Assembly: GCA_035461345.1 (NCBI GenBank)
Contig: DATHVJ010000042.1
Location: 1-21,629, forward strand
Source of the DNA: DASPWW01 sp035461345
GTDB taxonomy: Bacteria; Actinomycetota; Thermoleophilia; Solirubrobacterales; 70-9
DNA length: 21,629 nt
Reading direction: 5' to 3'
Position numbers and translations under genes: made by a program. Positions 7,167 through 14,739 of the stretch are shown one piece after another (positions within the stretch are counted from its first letter, which is position 1; every line of letters starts with the position of its first letter). Under the pieces are notes generated by a model. That model was not told the origin of the DNA and did no database searches. It saw nothing but the letters and a program-made list of their open reading frames with translations.

Positions 7167-8809
7167 ACGCGATCGGCCAGCCGTCGCAGCAGGCCGGGAC
7201 GGGGCTCCGCCGCGGGGGTCATCCCGGGCGTAAGCCCCCGGTTGAGGTACGGATCCCCACGGTCGAGCTCGTCGTACCACGTGTCCACGAGCAGCGCCCG
7301 GTCCACGATGTCCTCGGGCGCGGATGCCGGAGGCGGATCGTGGACGACGACGCGCGGACGAGGGGTGCAGACCACCCCGAACCCCTCCCGCCTCACCCGC
7401 AGGGACAGATCGACGTCGTGGTATCCGGCACGGTACTCCTCACCGAACCCTCCCGCGGCCTCGAACGCCGCCCGCGAGACTGCCATGCACGCCCCGGACA
7501 CGGCCCCGACCTCGCGCGCGCACGAGAGCGATCCGTAGTAGCCATCCGTGTCCCCGGCCACCCCTCGCATCACCGGCACGGCCGGTGCCGCGCCGTGCCA
7601 CCACGCCGACGCCTGCGTCGCCCCAGGTCGCCGCCGTGGACGCCGGGCGCCGTCCGCGGGTGGCGGCTCCCAGCGTCGCAGCGCGAGTCCCGCCTCGCGC
7701 ACCCGGCCGTCTGGATACACCAGCAGCGCCCCCACGATCCCCACCCCGGGCAGGCTGGCGTGGACGAGCAGCTCCTCGATCCATCCCTCCTCGACGATCT
7801 CGGCGTGCGGGGCGACGAAGACGAGCAGGTCCCCCGAAGCCCGCGCCGCAGCGCGGTTGAGCGCGGCGCCGACGCTCGCAGTATGCCGGGGCTCCTCGAC
7901 GATCAGCTCCAGCCGGGGGTACTTCGTGCGCTGCACCGACTCCAGGCACCGGTCGACGTCGTGCCGCCCGTCCGCTCGCGTGACGATCACGCTGACGGCG
8001 GGGCGCTCGGCCCCTGGCTCGGGTACGAGGCGCGCGCGATGAGGGATCCGCGGATGCGGGATCGCCCGCACCGCCACGGCGCCGCGCCGCAGGTGCTCGG
8101 ACACGGCCCGAGCCTGAAGCTCGGGGACCCCGGGCTTCTCGTCGACCCCCGCCGCGATGCTGCCCGGGATCGCCCGCCAGTGGTACAGAACCCGCGGCAG
8201 GTGGCGGATGCGATCGGTGCGCTCCGAGAGGCGGAGAAGGAGCTCGAAGTCCTGGATGCCGTCGAACCCGGAATCGAACCCGCCCACCTCCTCGATGAGC
8301 GAGCGCCGCACCGCCAGCAGATGGCCCACGTACATCGCCCCGAGGGCGTAGACCGGCGACCAGTCGGGCTTCAGGAAGGGCGCTACGCGGGCACCCCGCG
8401 TGGTGAGCTTGTCCTGGTCCGAGTAGACGACGTCAGGGGCTGGTTCCGACTCAACCGCGCCGGCGATCGCATCCAAGGCGTCGGGGGCGAGCGCGTCGTC
8501 GTGGTCGAGGAAGGCGACGAACCTGCCTCGCGACATCGCTACACCACGATTCGACGCGGCCGAGATCCCCGCGTTGCGGTCGAGCGCCTCGATCCTGATC
8601 CGCGGGTCCGCGGAGGCCGCCCCGCGCAGCATTCGGAGCACCCGGGCGTCGCCGGAGCCGTCGTCGACGACGCACAGCTCCCAGCTCGCGAAGCGCTGGC
8701 CGCTCACCGAGGCGATCGCCGCGCGCAGGTAGCGTCTGCGCGGGCGGTACGTCGGCATTACCACCGAGATCAACGGCGTTCGGCCCGGCGTCTCGATCCG
8801 GTCGCTCAT
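7163..8809 (-). CDS. Two-domain GT2 glycosyltransferase
   Basis: A 548-residue protein with two GT-A domains in tandem. Domain 1 (about 12-240) is complete: ISVVMPTY, CVVDDGSGD (46-54), DRNAGISAASNRG, the metal-binding DHDD (102-105), YSDQDKL (129-135) and the catalytic-region IQDFELLLR. Domain 2 (about 271-490) keeps SVIVT and HDVDLSLR (464-471). Where a DXD-type acidic motif is expected it reads FVAPHAEI (331-338), so it may be catalytically weak or have another role. Such double-GT2 proteins are common in O-antigen and capsule loci. The tail DTWYDELDRGDPYLN resembles that of these proteins. The ATG at 8809 follows the small coiled-coil gene by 22 bases. The product is expected to be cytoplasmic and to extend the repeat unit; sugar specificity is unknown. 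Confidence 0.88.
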   Translation of the reverse strand: MSDRIETPGRTPLISVVMPTYRPRRRYLRAAIASVSGQRFASWELCVVDDGSGDARVLRMLRGAASADPRIRIEALDRNAGISAASNRGVAMSRGRFVAFLDHDDALAPDALDAIAGAVESEPAPDVVYSDQDKLTTRGARVAPFLKPDWSPVYALGAMYVGHLLAVRRSLIEEVGGFDSGFDGIQDFELLLRLSERTDRIRHLPRVLYHWRAIPGSIAAGVDEKPGVPELQARAVSEHLRRGAVAVRAIPHPRIPHRARLVPEPGAERPAVSVIVTRADGRHDVDRCLESVQRTKYPRLELIVEEPRHTASVGAALNRAAARASGDLLVFVAPHAEIVEEGWIEELLVHASLPGVGIVGALLVYPDGRVREAGLALRRWEPPPADGARRPRRRPGATQASAWWHGAAPAVPVMRGVAGDTDGYYGSLSCAREVGAVSGACMAVSRAAFEAAGGFGEEYRAGYHDVDLSLRVRREGFGVVCTPRPRVVVHDPPPASAPEDIVDRALLVDTWYDELDRGDPYLNRGLTPGMTPAAEPRPGLLRRLADRV

Positions 8810-8831
8810 CGGTGCGCGATCGAGGTCAGTT

Positions 8832-9029
8832 CTAGCGCCGCAACGTCCGGGACAGGCGCCCGATTGCGCGCAGCGGCGCCGTGATTCGCCAGCTCAGCGT
8901 CGCCCGGTAGCCGTGGTCCACCTCGTGGATCAGCTTCTCGAGCTGCGCGATCCGCGCCGCCTTGCGCTCCAGCTCGCCCTGAAAGGACTCGCGCACCGCA
9001 TCGAGCTCGGCCTGTGTCTCCCGGTCCAT
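8832..9029 (-). CDS. Small coiled-coil protein with SWRITAPLR motif
   Basis: A 65-residue protein from the ATG at 9029 (8 bases after the epimerase gene) to TAG at 8832. Residues about 2-38 are charged and heptad-like (ELDAVRESFQGELERKAARI), predicting a coiled coil. The end carries SWRITAPLRAIGRL, a motif I associate with the segment that follows coiled coils inside larger bacterial glycosyltransferases. Here the module stands alone between an epimerase and a two-domain GT2. This suggests a subunit or scaffold of a glycosyltransferase complex, or a remnant of a larger fused protein. The co-directional gaps of 8 and 22 bases support real translation. A frame beginning 10 codons upstream is possible but would overlap the epimerase end. 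No function is assigned. Confidence 0.65.
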   Translation of the reverse strand: MDRETQAELDAVRESFQGELERKAARIAQLEKLIHEVDHGYRATLSWRITAPLRAIGRLSRTLRR

Positions 9030-9037
9030 CCGTCGCC

Positions 9038-10111
9038 CTACGGGACGAGCGCGGCCCAACGCTCGGCGTTGAGATCATGGATCTCGCGCAGGATCGCCTC
9101 GATCCCGTACCGTATCCCCCACTCCGGGTAGTCGGCGCGGAACTCCCCGAGGTCGCTGATCCACCACCGGTGGTCGCCGCGCCGTGGCTTCTCGCTCAGC
9201 TTCCACGACAGCTCCCTGCCCGCGATCTGCTCGCAGATCGAGATTGCCTCGAGCATCGAGCAGTTGCTCTCCCGGCCGCCGCCGATGTTGTAAACGGCCG
9301 CCGGGCGCGGCGAGGCGTGGAACGCCATGCACGCCTCGACGAGGTCGGCGCTGTGGATGTTGTCCCGGACCTGCTTGGCGCCGTACCCGAACACTGTGTA
9401 GGGCTCGCCCGTGACCGTGCAGCGCATCAGGTACGAGAGGAAGCCGTGGAGCATCGTCCCGGCGTGGTTCGGCCCCGTTAGGCAACCGCCCCGAAGGCAC
9501 ACGGTCGGCATCCCGAAGTAGCGGCCGTACTCCTGGACCAGGAGGTCGGCCGCGGCCTTCGAGGCACCGAACAGGGAATGAGTGGTGGCGTCGATCGACA
9601 TCGAGGTGTCGATGCCGCCGTAGTAGCGGTGGTCACGGGGAAGCTCGAGACGCGTCTCGTGCTCCTCGAGCGGAAGCTGGTTAGGCCTGTCGCCGTACAC
9701 CTTGTTCGTCGACAGAAACACGAACGTCGCGTCGGCGGCGTGGTCGCGGGTGGCCTCGAGCAGATTCAGGGTTCCGTTCGCGTTGATCCCAAAGTCGGTC
9801 TGGGGGTCGCGGGCCGCCCAGTCGTGGGACGGCTGCGCCGCCGCGTGGACGATCAGCTCCAGATCGCTGCCGTGCTTTGCCCACACGGTGTCGATGCCCT
9901 CGGCGTTCCTGATGTCAAGCTCCAGCGAGCGGAACTCTGGGTAGCGATCGACGAGCGCCGCTGTTACGTGGGCGGTCGATGCGTCTGGGCCGAACAGCGA
10001 CGCCCGCATGTCGTTCTCGAGCCCAAGCACGTCGTATCCGGCCTCCACCAGCCGTCGCACGGCCTCGGAGCCGATCAGTCCGCCGGAGCCGGTGACGATC
10101 GCGGTAGCCAT
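9038..10111 (-). CDS. NAD-dependent epimerase/dehydratase (CDP-paratose 2-epimerase-like extended SDR)
   Basis: A 357-residue extended short-chain dehydrogenase. The NAD-binding TGSGGLIG is at 7-14, an acidic strand-two region at LEND (31-34), then HAAAQPSHDW (89-98), LSTNKVYGD (133-141), and FGASKAAADLL (181-191). Overall similarity, by eye, is to CDP-paratose/tyvelose 2-epimerases and related sugar-nucleotide epimerases. The SDR signature YxxxK reads FxxxK here (F181, K185). The usual catalytic tyrosine is thus replaced, which may be a subfamily trait or change the chemistry. The protein should act in the cytoplasm to supply a nucleotide sugar for the glycosyltransferases. It heads the minus-strand block and faces the plus-strand GT2 at 10169 across a 57-base divergent gap. 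The substrate cannot be fixed from sequence. Confidence 0.85.
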   Translation of the reverse strand: MATAIVTGSGGLIGSEAVRRLVEAGYDVLGLENDMRASLFGPDASTAHVTAALVDRYPEFRSLELDIRNAEGIDTVWAKHGSDLELIVHAAAQPSHDWAARDPQTDFGINANGTLNLLEATRDHAADATFVFLSTNKVYGDRPNQLPLEEHETRLELPRDHRYYGGIDTSMSIDATTHSLFGASKAAADLLVQEYGRYFGMPTVCLRGGCLTGPNHAGTMLHGFLSYLMRCTVTGEPYTVFGYGAKQVRDNIHSADLVEACMAFHASPRPAAVYNIGGGRESNCSMLEAISICEQIAGRELSWKLSEKPRRGDHRWWISDLGEFRADYPEWGIRYGIEAILREIHDLNAERWAALVP

Positions 10112-10134
10112 AGCGAGTTAGCATTGTCGCGTTC

Positions 10135-10152
10135 CCGCACCGCATCGTGCGG
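10135..10152. promoter_or_regulatory. Inverted repeat in divergent intergenic region
   Basis: The 57-base gap between the divergent epimerase and GT2 genes contains CCGCAC at 10135-10140 and its exact complement GTGCGG at 10147-10152, separated by 6 bases. It could be an operator or a hairpin in the GT2 leader. In a GC-rich genome a 6-bp inverted repeat can arise by chance. Confidence 0.25.
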
Positions 10153-10168
10153 CGAGCCCAGGCTTTGA

Positions 10169-11668
10169 GTGGAGGCGCTGGCGACCACAGAGAGGGCGGC
10201 GGTGCCGCCGAGAAGGGACGACGAGCTTGAGGCTCGGCTCGAACTCGAGCTGCCGGCGCAGCTGGCAGTCGGGCTCGGCAACGCCATATTCGTGTACGGC
10301 TCGTGCTTCCACCGCCGGCGCCGGGTGACCGATCTGCGGATCCTGGTCGGGGGACGATCGATCGAGCCGATGGCCCAGGCGATGCCGCGCCTCGACCTCT
10401 ACCGACGCCACCCCCGCGCGTACAGGAGTGCGTTTTGGGCGATTGTCCCGCTGGCACCCGATCTCGGGCGGGGGGCGATCGAGCTGAGCGTGGTCGCGTC
10501 GCTCGACGACGGGGACGAGGTGGTCGCGGACCTGGCGAAGCTGGAGCTGGGCCCGGCCCCAGCGGATGGCGCCGAGGGCTCGGACCGCGACGGCGATCCC
10601 GGCGCGTCGCGGGTCGCGATCTGCATGGCGACCCACAACCCCACGCCCGAACTGTTCCAGCGCCAGGTGGAGTCGATCCGTGAGCAGACGCATCCGAACT
10701 GGGTGTGCATGATCAGCGACGACCACTCCGATCCGGAGGCCTTCGCCGAGATCGAAGCAGTGGTGTCGGCCGACCCTCGGTTCCAGCTCTCGCGGGCGCC
10801 GCACCACCTCGGCTTCTACCGCAACTTCGAGCGTGCGCTGTCGATGGCGCCGACCGACGCCGCGTTCGTCGCGCTCGCGGACCAGGACGATCGCTGGCGC
10901 CCCGAGAAACTCGAGACGCTGATCGGCGAGATCGGCGACGCTCAACTCGCGTTCAGCGACGCGCGCGTCATCGCCGCGGACGGTGCTCCGCTGTCGGAGA
11001 CTTATTGGAGCCGGCGGCGACCCAACCACTCGAACCTCGCCTCGCTGCTGATCAGCAACACTGTCACCGGCGCCGCGTCGCTGTTTCGCCGCTCGCTGCT
11101 CGATCGGGTGCTGCCGTTTCCAACGGAGCTGGGCACCCAATGGCACGACCACTGGGTCGCGCTCGTGGCACTCGCCAGCGGGCGGATCCGGTACGTGGAC
11201 CGGCCCCTGTACGACTATGTGCAGCACGCAGACGCCGTGCTGGGACATGTAGCAGCCAACCCTAGACGGCAGCGGCGCAGCACCATCGAACGAGCGCAGA
11301 TGCTGCGCGAGGACTGGCGCGCCGCATTCGGCGGCTGGTGCTGGAAGTACTTTTACGGCGTGTGCCGGATGTTGCTGGTGGCACGGGTCCTAGATCTGCG
11401 CTGCGGTCGCGAGCTGCGGGGTCGCAAGCGTCGTGCGCTGCGCTGGTTCGCGGCAATCGACCGGACTCCGCTCGGCTACGTGTGGATCTCGTTGCGCCGC
11501 CTACGACGGCTGGTCGGACTTAACGAGACCGGCGGTGAAGAGCGCCTGTTCCTGCACGGCCTCGCGTGGCATCGGATCATCGCGCTGCTGACGTGGCGCC
11601 GGCGACGGCCGCTGGCCAAGCTGAACAAAGACGCCAGTCTGCCGCGCGAATGGCCGCATTCTCGGTAG
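10169..11668 (+). CDS. GT2 glycosyltransferase with N-terminal accessory domain
   Basis: A 499-residue protein starting at a GTG (10169). Residues about 30-130 form a probable beta-rich domain (VGLGNAIFVYGSCFH, then LRILVGG and YRSAFWAIVP) that is not part of the catalytic fold and that I cannot name. The GT-A domain starts near 147 with RVAICMATHNP. It continues with SDDHSDP (183-189), HLGFYRNFERAL, the metal-binding LADQDD (236-241), FSDARVI, and HDHWVALVA (326-334), as in rhamnosyltransferase-like GT2 enzymes. The C-terminal 130 or so residues are basic (RELRGRKRR), suggesting membrane association. The product probably adds a sugar to the lipid-linked intermediate in the cytoplasm. It overlaps the following GT2 gene by 19 bases, so the two are likely co-translated. 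Confidence 0.88.
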   Translation: MEALATTERAAVPPRRDDELEARLELELPAQLAVGLGNAIFVYGSCFHRRRRVTDLRILVGGRSIEPMAQAMPRLDLYRRHPRAYRSAFWAIVPLAPDLGRGAIELSVVASLDDGDEVVADLAKLELGPAPADGAEGSDRDGDPGASRVAICMATHNPTPELFQRQVESIREQTHPNWVCMISDDHSDPEAFAEIEAVVSADPRFQLSRAPHHLGFYRNFERALSMAPTDAAFVALADQDDRWRPEKLETLIGEIGDAQLAFSDARVIAADGAPLSETYWSRRRPNHSNLASLLISNTVTGAASLFRRSLLDRVLPFPTELGTQWHDHWVALVALASGRIRYVDRPLYDYVQHADAVLGHVAANPRRQRRSTIERAQMLREDWRAAFGGWCWKYFYGVCRMLLVARVLDLRCGRELRGRKRRALRWFAAIDRTPLGYVWISLRRLRRLVGLNETGGEERLFLHGLAWHRIIALLTWRRRRPLAKLNKDASLPREWPHSR

Positions 11669-12561
11669 TCGTCGTTACATGGGAGAGCGCGGGCGACCTC
11701 CTGCGGCTCGTGGAGTCGATGAACCGGCACCTCGACGGGACTCAGGAGCTCGTCGTCGTCGACAACGCGTCGAGCGACGACCCGGCGGGCTCCGCCCGGG
11801 CCTGGAAGGGTGAGGGGCGATTCATCGGGCTCGACCACAACGCGGGCTTCGGGACGGCGGCCAACGCCGGCACCGAAGCGTCTCGACACGCAGCCGTGGT
11901 CCTGCTGAACCCAGACTCCGAGCTCGTCGACTCGAGTCTCGGCCGACTGGTCGGGGTCGCACTCTCCAAGCAGGCTCTCGCTGGCCCGCGCCTGCTCAAC
12001 GATGACGGGTCTCCACAGCCCTCGGCGAGCGGCCCACCCGTCGGGGTGTGGCCGTGGGTCGGGGCGCTCATCCCTGGGACGATTCAACCGCGGGCGGTCC
12101 GGGCGAGGACGGAGCCGTGGCGGCTGGAGACCACGACGAGGGTGGCGTGGCTGACGGGGGCGTGCGTGGCCGCGCCGCGCGAGGTTCTACTCCAGCTGGG
12201 GCCGTTCGACCCGGCGATACACCTTTACGGCGAGGACATCGACCTGGGGATACGGGCAGCGCGGGCGGGGATCGAGTCGTGGTTCTGCCCCGACGTGTGC
12301 AGGATCGCCCACCGCGGTGGGGCGTCGGCGGCGGCCCTCGTCGCCGAGGATCGCGAGTATCAGGTGGTCGCGAACCGCCGGGGGGTACTCGCGCGCGCCT
12401 TCGGGACGCGGCGCGAGACCGCGGCGTGGCTCGCCCATCGGGCGAACCTGACACTGCGGCTGCTGGCGAAGCGCGCCATGGGGCGCGACGCGGAGCGCGA
12501 GGCGGCGACGCTGCGGGCCGCCCGCAGGGCGAGGACCGCGCGGGCTCTCGACCCACCGTGA
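11650..12561 (+). CDS. GT2 glycosyltransferase, rhamnosyltransferase (WbbL)-like
   Basis: A 303-residue protein. I chose the ATG at 11650 because MAAFSVVVVTW begins the GT-A fold directly. An upstream start at 11566 would add 28 residues unlike the family and fully inside the previous gene. Motifs are VVVDNASSDD (35-44), DHNAGFGTAANAG (62-74), LLNPDSE (85-91) in place of a canonical DXD, LTGACVAAPRE and GEDIDLGIR (194-202). This set is characteristic of the WbbL-type rhamnosyltransferase branch of GT2, though the donor sugar is an inference. The C-terminus is arginine-rich, perhaps for membrane contact. The gene overlaps the previous GT2 by 19 bases and converges on a GT4 gene with a 10-base gap and no visible terminator hairpin. 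Confidence 0.9.
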   Translation: MAAFSVVVVTWESAGDLLRLVESMNRHLDGTQELVVVDNASSDDPAGSARAWKGEGRFIGLDHNAGFGTAANAGTEASRHAAVVLLNPDSELVDSSLGRLVGVALSKQALAGPRLLNDDGSPQPSASGPPVGVWPWVGALIPGTIQPRAVRARTEPWRLETTTRVAWLTGACVAAPREVLLQLGPFDPAIHLYGEDIDLGIRAARAGIESWFCPDVCRIAHRGGASAAALVAEDREYQVVANRRGVLARAFGTRRETAAWLAHRANLTLRLLAKRAMGRDAEREAATLRAARRARTARALDPP

Positions 12562-12571
12562 CCGGGCGAGG

Positions 12572-13741
12572 TCATCCTGCGGTGCTCTCGACGGCGCGCC
12601 GGAACAGGCGGCCGCTTTGCTCGGCGGCGAAGCGCTCTAGCACGTCTCGCCTGCCCGCCGACGCGATCCGGTCCCCGTAGTCCCGGTCCGCGAGCAGCTG
12701 TACGACGTTCGCCGCCAGGGCGTCGGGATCTTCCGGCGGCACGACCACGGCTGTTTCGCCGTCGCGAAGGACTTCGGGGATCGCGCCCACCCGTGACGCC
12801 ACGACCGGTCGGCCCGCGACCAAGGCCTCGCACGCGGCGCGCCCGAACGGCTCCGGGAACCGGGCTGGGTTGACGACGACGTCGGCGGCCGCGTACGCGT
12901 TGGCGATCCGGTCGCAGAACCCGGTAAAGACCACCGCCTCTGCCACCCCGGCATTCGCCGCGAGGCGTCGGAGCTCGCCCTCGAACGCCAGATCCTGGCG
13001 GCGCGGAAACGGGCTTCCGACAATCGCGCAGCGCACGGAGGGGATCGCCTCGCGAATCAGCGGCAGGGCGCGAATCGCGATGTCCTGGCCGCGGCCCCGT
13101 GTGATGTTCCCCACCACCGCGACGCACGGCTCCTCGGGGCCAATGCCGTGTTCGGCGCGGAAGGAGGCGCGGTCCCCTCCGGAGTAGGAGTCGTCGATCG
13201 GCGGGTAGACCGTGACCAAGTCGTCGGCGCCCCCACGGAACTGCTGGGCCACCGTGTGCGAGCATGCCACAACGGTCGTCGCCGCCCGGCGGTTCGCGGA
13301 CAGCAGCGCGCGACCCGCGACGGCCCCGGGAAGCGATCGGCGGGAGGCACGCCCGGTCACGACCTCGGCCGCGTAGACAAGCGTAGGAACACGCTCCAAC
13401 CGGGCTGCGATCGCCACTGCCGGCAGCGCGGTGGTCGCTATCACGACGACGTCCGGCCGCGAGACCCTGATGTGCGCCCGAAACACCCGGACCTCGCCCA
13501 CCAGCCGGCGGACGAGGCGGAGGAACGCCACCGGCCCGCGGGGGGTCGTCAGCGCCGAGTACTGGAGCTCGGCGACCGGCGCCATGCGACGGAACGAGCT
13601 TGCGACCCGCCCCGGGCCGGGCACCACGACCTCGAGCGAGTCGCGTTCCGCGAGCGGGTAGAGGTGGGCGGCGAAGTCCGTCGATGGGCCGCTTGGCTCC
13701 GCCAGGTGGAGCACCGCGAGCGTGCGCGGCGGCTGACTCAC
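12572..13741 (-). CDS. Glycosyltransferase, GT4 family
   Basis: A 389-residue protein from a GTG at 13741 that overlaps the upstream gene's TAG by one base. The frame remains open further upstream, but inside the neighbour, and the domain starts naturally at RTLAVLHLAEPSGPS. The C-terminal half has the GT-B donor site: VVGNITRGRGQD (209-220), VGSPFPRRQ, VFTGFCDRI, NPARFPEPFG and a perfect EX7E (E297 to E305, EPFGRAACE) followed by ALVAGRPVVAS. This is a retaining GT4-type enzyme using a nucleotide-sugar donor in the cytoplasm. It is the last gene of the block that starts with the Wzy-like protein and initiating transferase, so it probably adds one of the sugars of the same repeat unit. Donor and linkage cannot be inferred. 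Confidence 0.92.
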   Translation of the reverse strand: MSQPPRTLAVLHLAEPSGPSTDFAAHLYPLAERDSLEVVVPGPGRVASSFRRMAPVAELQYSALTTPRGPVAFLRLVRRLVGEVRVFRAHIRVSRPDVVVIATTALPAVAIAARLERVPTLVYAAEVVTGRASRRSLPGAVAGRALLSANRRAATTVVACSHTVAQQFRGGADDLVTVYPPIDDSYSGGDRASFRAEHGIGPEEPCVAVVGNITRGRGQDIAIRALPLIREAIPSVRCAIVGSPFPRRQDLAFEGELRRLAANAGVAEAVVFTGFCDRIANAYAAADVVVNPARFPEPFGRAACEALVAGRPVVASRVGAIPEVLRDGETAVVVPPEDPDALAANVVQLLADRDYGDRIASAGRRDVLERFAAEQSGRLFRRAVESTAG

Positions 13742-14718
13742 TATTCCCGCGCGCGTGAGGCGCGCCGCAGCCTCGCGCGGCGCGCCCCATGGCGGCGCAG
13801 CGTTGCGATGAGCCCGCCGCGCGACAGGGCGTCGAGCCCAAGCTCGTCTGGGTAGCGCTCTGTGTGCATCGCGGCACGGTATCCGCGAAGCCGCCCCCGC
13901 AGGCCCCCGAGATTGCGGTCGTGGACGAGTTGCCCCAGGCACAGCACCGTGTCCCTGGCCACCACCGCGGCGGCGCGGCGCGGGCTTCGCATCACCCCCC
14001 ACTTACGCAGCACGTAGCCCCGTCCGAAACCCATCAGGTAGTTCTTGCGCGCCGATCCCGAGCCGAGGGTCGCGGAGTGGTGGTGCGTGCCGCGGGCGCT
14101 CGACGCGAGCACGCAGCGGCCCCCGGCGCATCGCAGCCGCAGACCGAGGTCAACGTCCTCCCAGTAGGCGAACAGCCCCTCGTCGAACCCGTCGACGGCC
14201 GTGAACGCGGCGTGGTCGTACGCCGCCGCGGCGCCGGACGGAGCGACCGGATCGCCCGCGCCCGCGTCGAGTCTCGCTACCGGGTGCCCATTCAGGTAGT
14301 CGAACCCGAGCAGCGTGTGGTCGAGCTCGATGCCTGCCGTGTCGATCAGCGCCGGATAGGCGCCGTCTCGCATCACACCCGCGGCCATCACGATCCCGCG
14401 GTCGGGATCGACCGCCCCGGCGATCGACTCCACGAACCCGGGGTCGCAGCGGCAGTCGTCGTTGACCACCACCAGAACCTCTCCGGTTGCTCGCCGCGAC
14501 GCGACGTTGACCGCGTGCGAGAACCCGGCGTTGCGCTCGAGCCGTACGACATCAACGCCGGGGCGGCCGTCGCACACCCGCGCCACGGCGTCGCCCACCG
14601 ACCCGTTGTCGACGACGATCACCTCGTGGTCGGCGGTCTGAGAGGCAAGCGAATCGAGGCTCCCGCGCAAGCGCTCGCCGCCCTCGAGGGTCGGAACGAT
14701 CACCGACACCGACCGCAC
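13741..14718 (-). CDS. GT2 glycosyltransferase, rhamnosyltransferase-like
   Basis: A 325-residue protein starting at a GTG (14718) preceded by a good Shine-Dalgarno (GAGGAG, 4 bases before). GT-A motifs are SVIVPTLEGG (5-14), VIVVDNGS (33-40), ERNAGFSHAVN (61-71), VVNDDCRCDP (84-93, the metal-binding region), APSGAAAAYDHAAF, and the acceptor-side YWEDVDLGLR (185-194). These match GT2 enzymes often annotated as rhamnosyltransferases. The C-terminal 100 or so residues are basic and contain a tract like the membrane-associated tails of this group. It lies 21 bases after the initiating transferase gene and overlaps the downstream GT4 gene by one base. It is therefore a strong candidate for the enzyme adding an early sugar after the priming step. 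This order argument is inference. Confidence 0.9.
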   Translation of the reverse strand: MRSVSVIVPTLEGGERLRGSLDSLASQTADHEVIVVDNGSVGDAVARVCDGRPGVDVVRLERNAGFSHAVNVASRRATGEVLVVVNDDCRCDPGFVESIAGAVDPDRGIVMAAGVMRDGAYPALIDTAGIELDHTLLGFDYLNGHPVARLDAGAGDPVAPSGAAAAYDHAAFTAVDGFDEGLFAYWEDVDLGLRLRCAGGRCVLASSARGTHHHSATLGSGSARKNYLMGFGRGYVLRKWGVMRSPRRAAAVVARDTVLCLGQLVHDRNLGGLRGRLRGYRAAMHTERYPDELGLDALSRGGLIATLRRHGARRARLRRASRARE

Positions 14719-14739
14719 GCCGCTCCTCGCCGGACGCTG

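Noticed and set aside
5931..7538. Long plus-strand open frame (about 535 codons) opposite the GT4 gene
   Set aside because: The minus-strand frame has clear GT-B motifs and coupled overlaps on both sides. The plus-strand translation lacks motifs and is compositionally biased.
7340..8884. Plus-strand open frame of about 514 codons opposite the two-domain GT2
   Set aside because: It is antisense to a frame with intact GT2 motifs, with no domain or plausible start context of its own.
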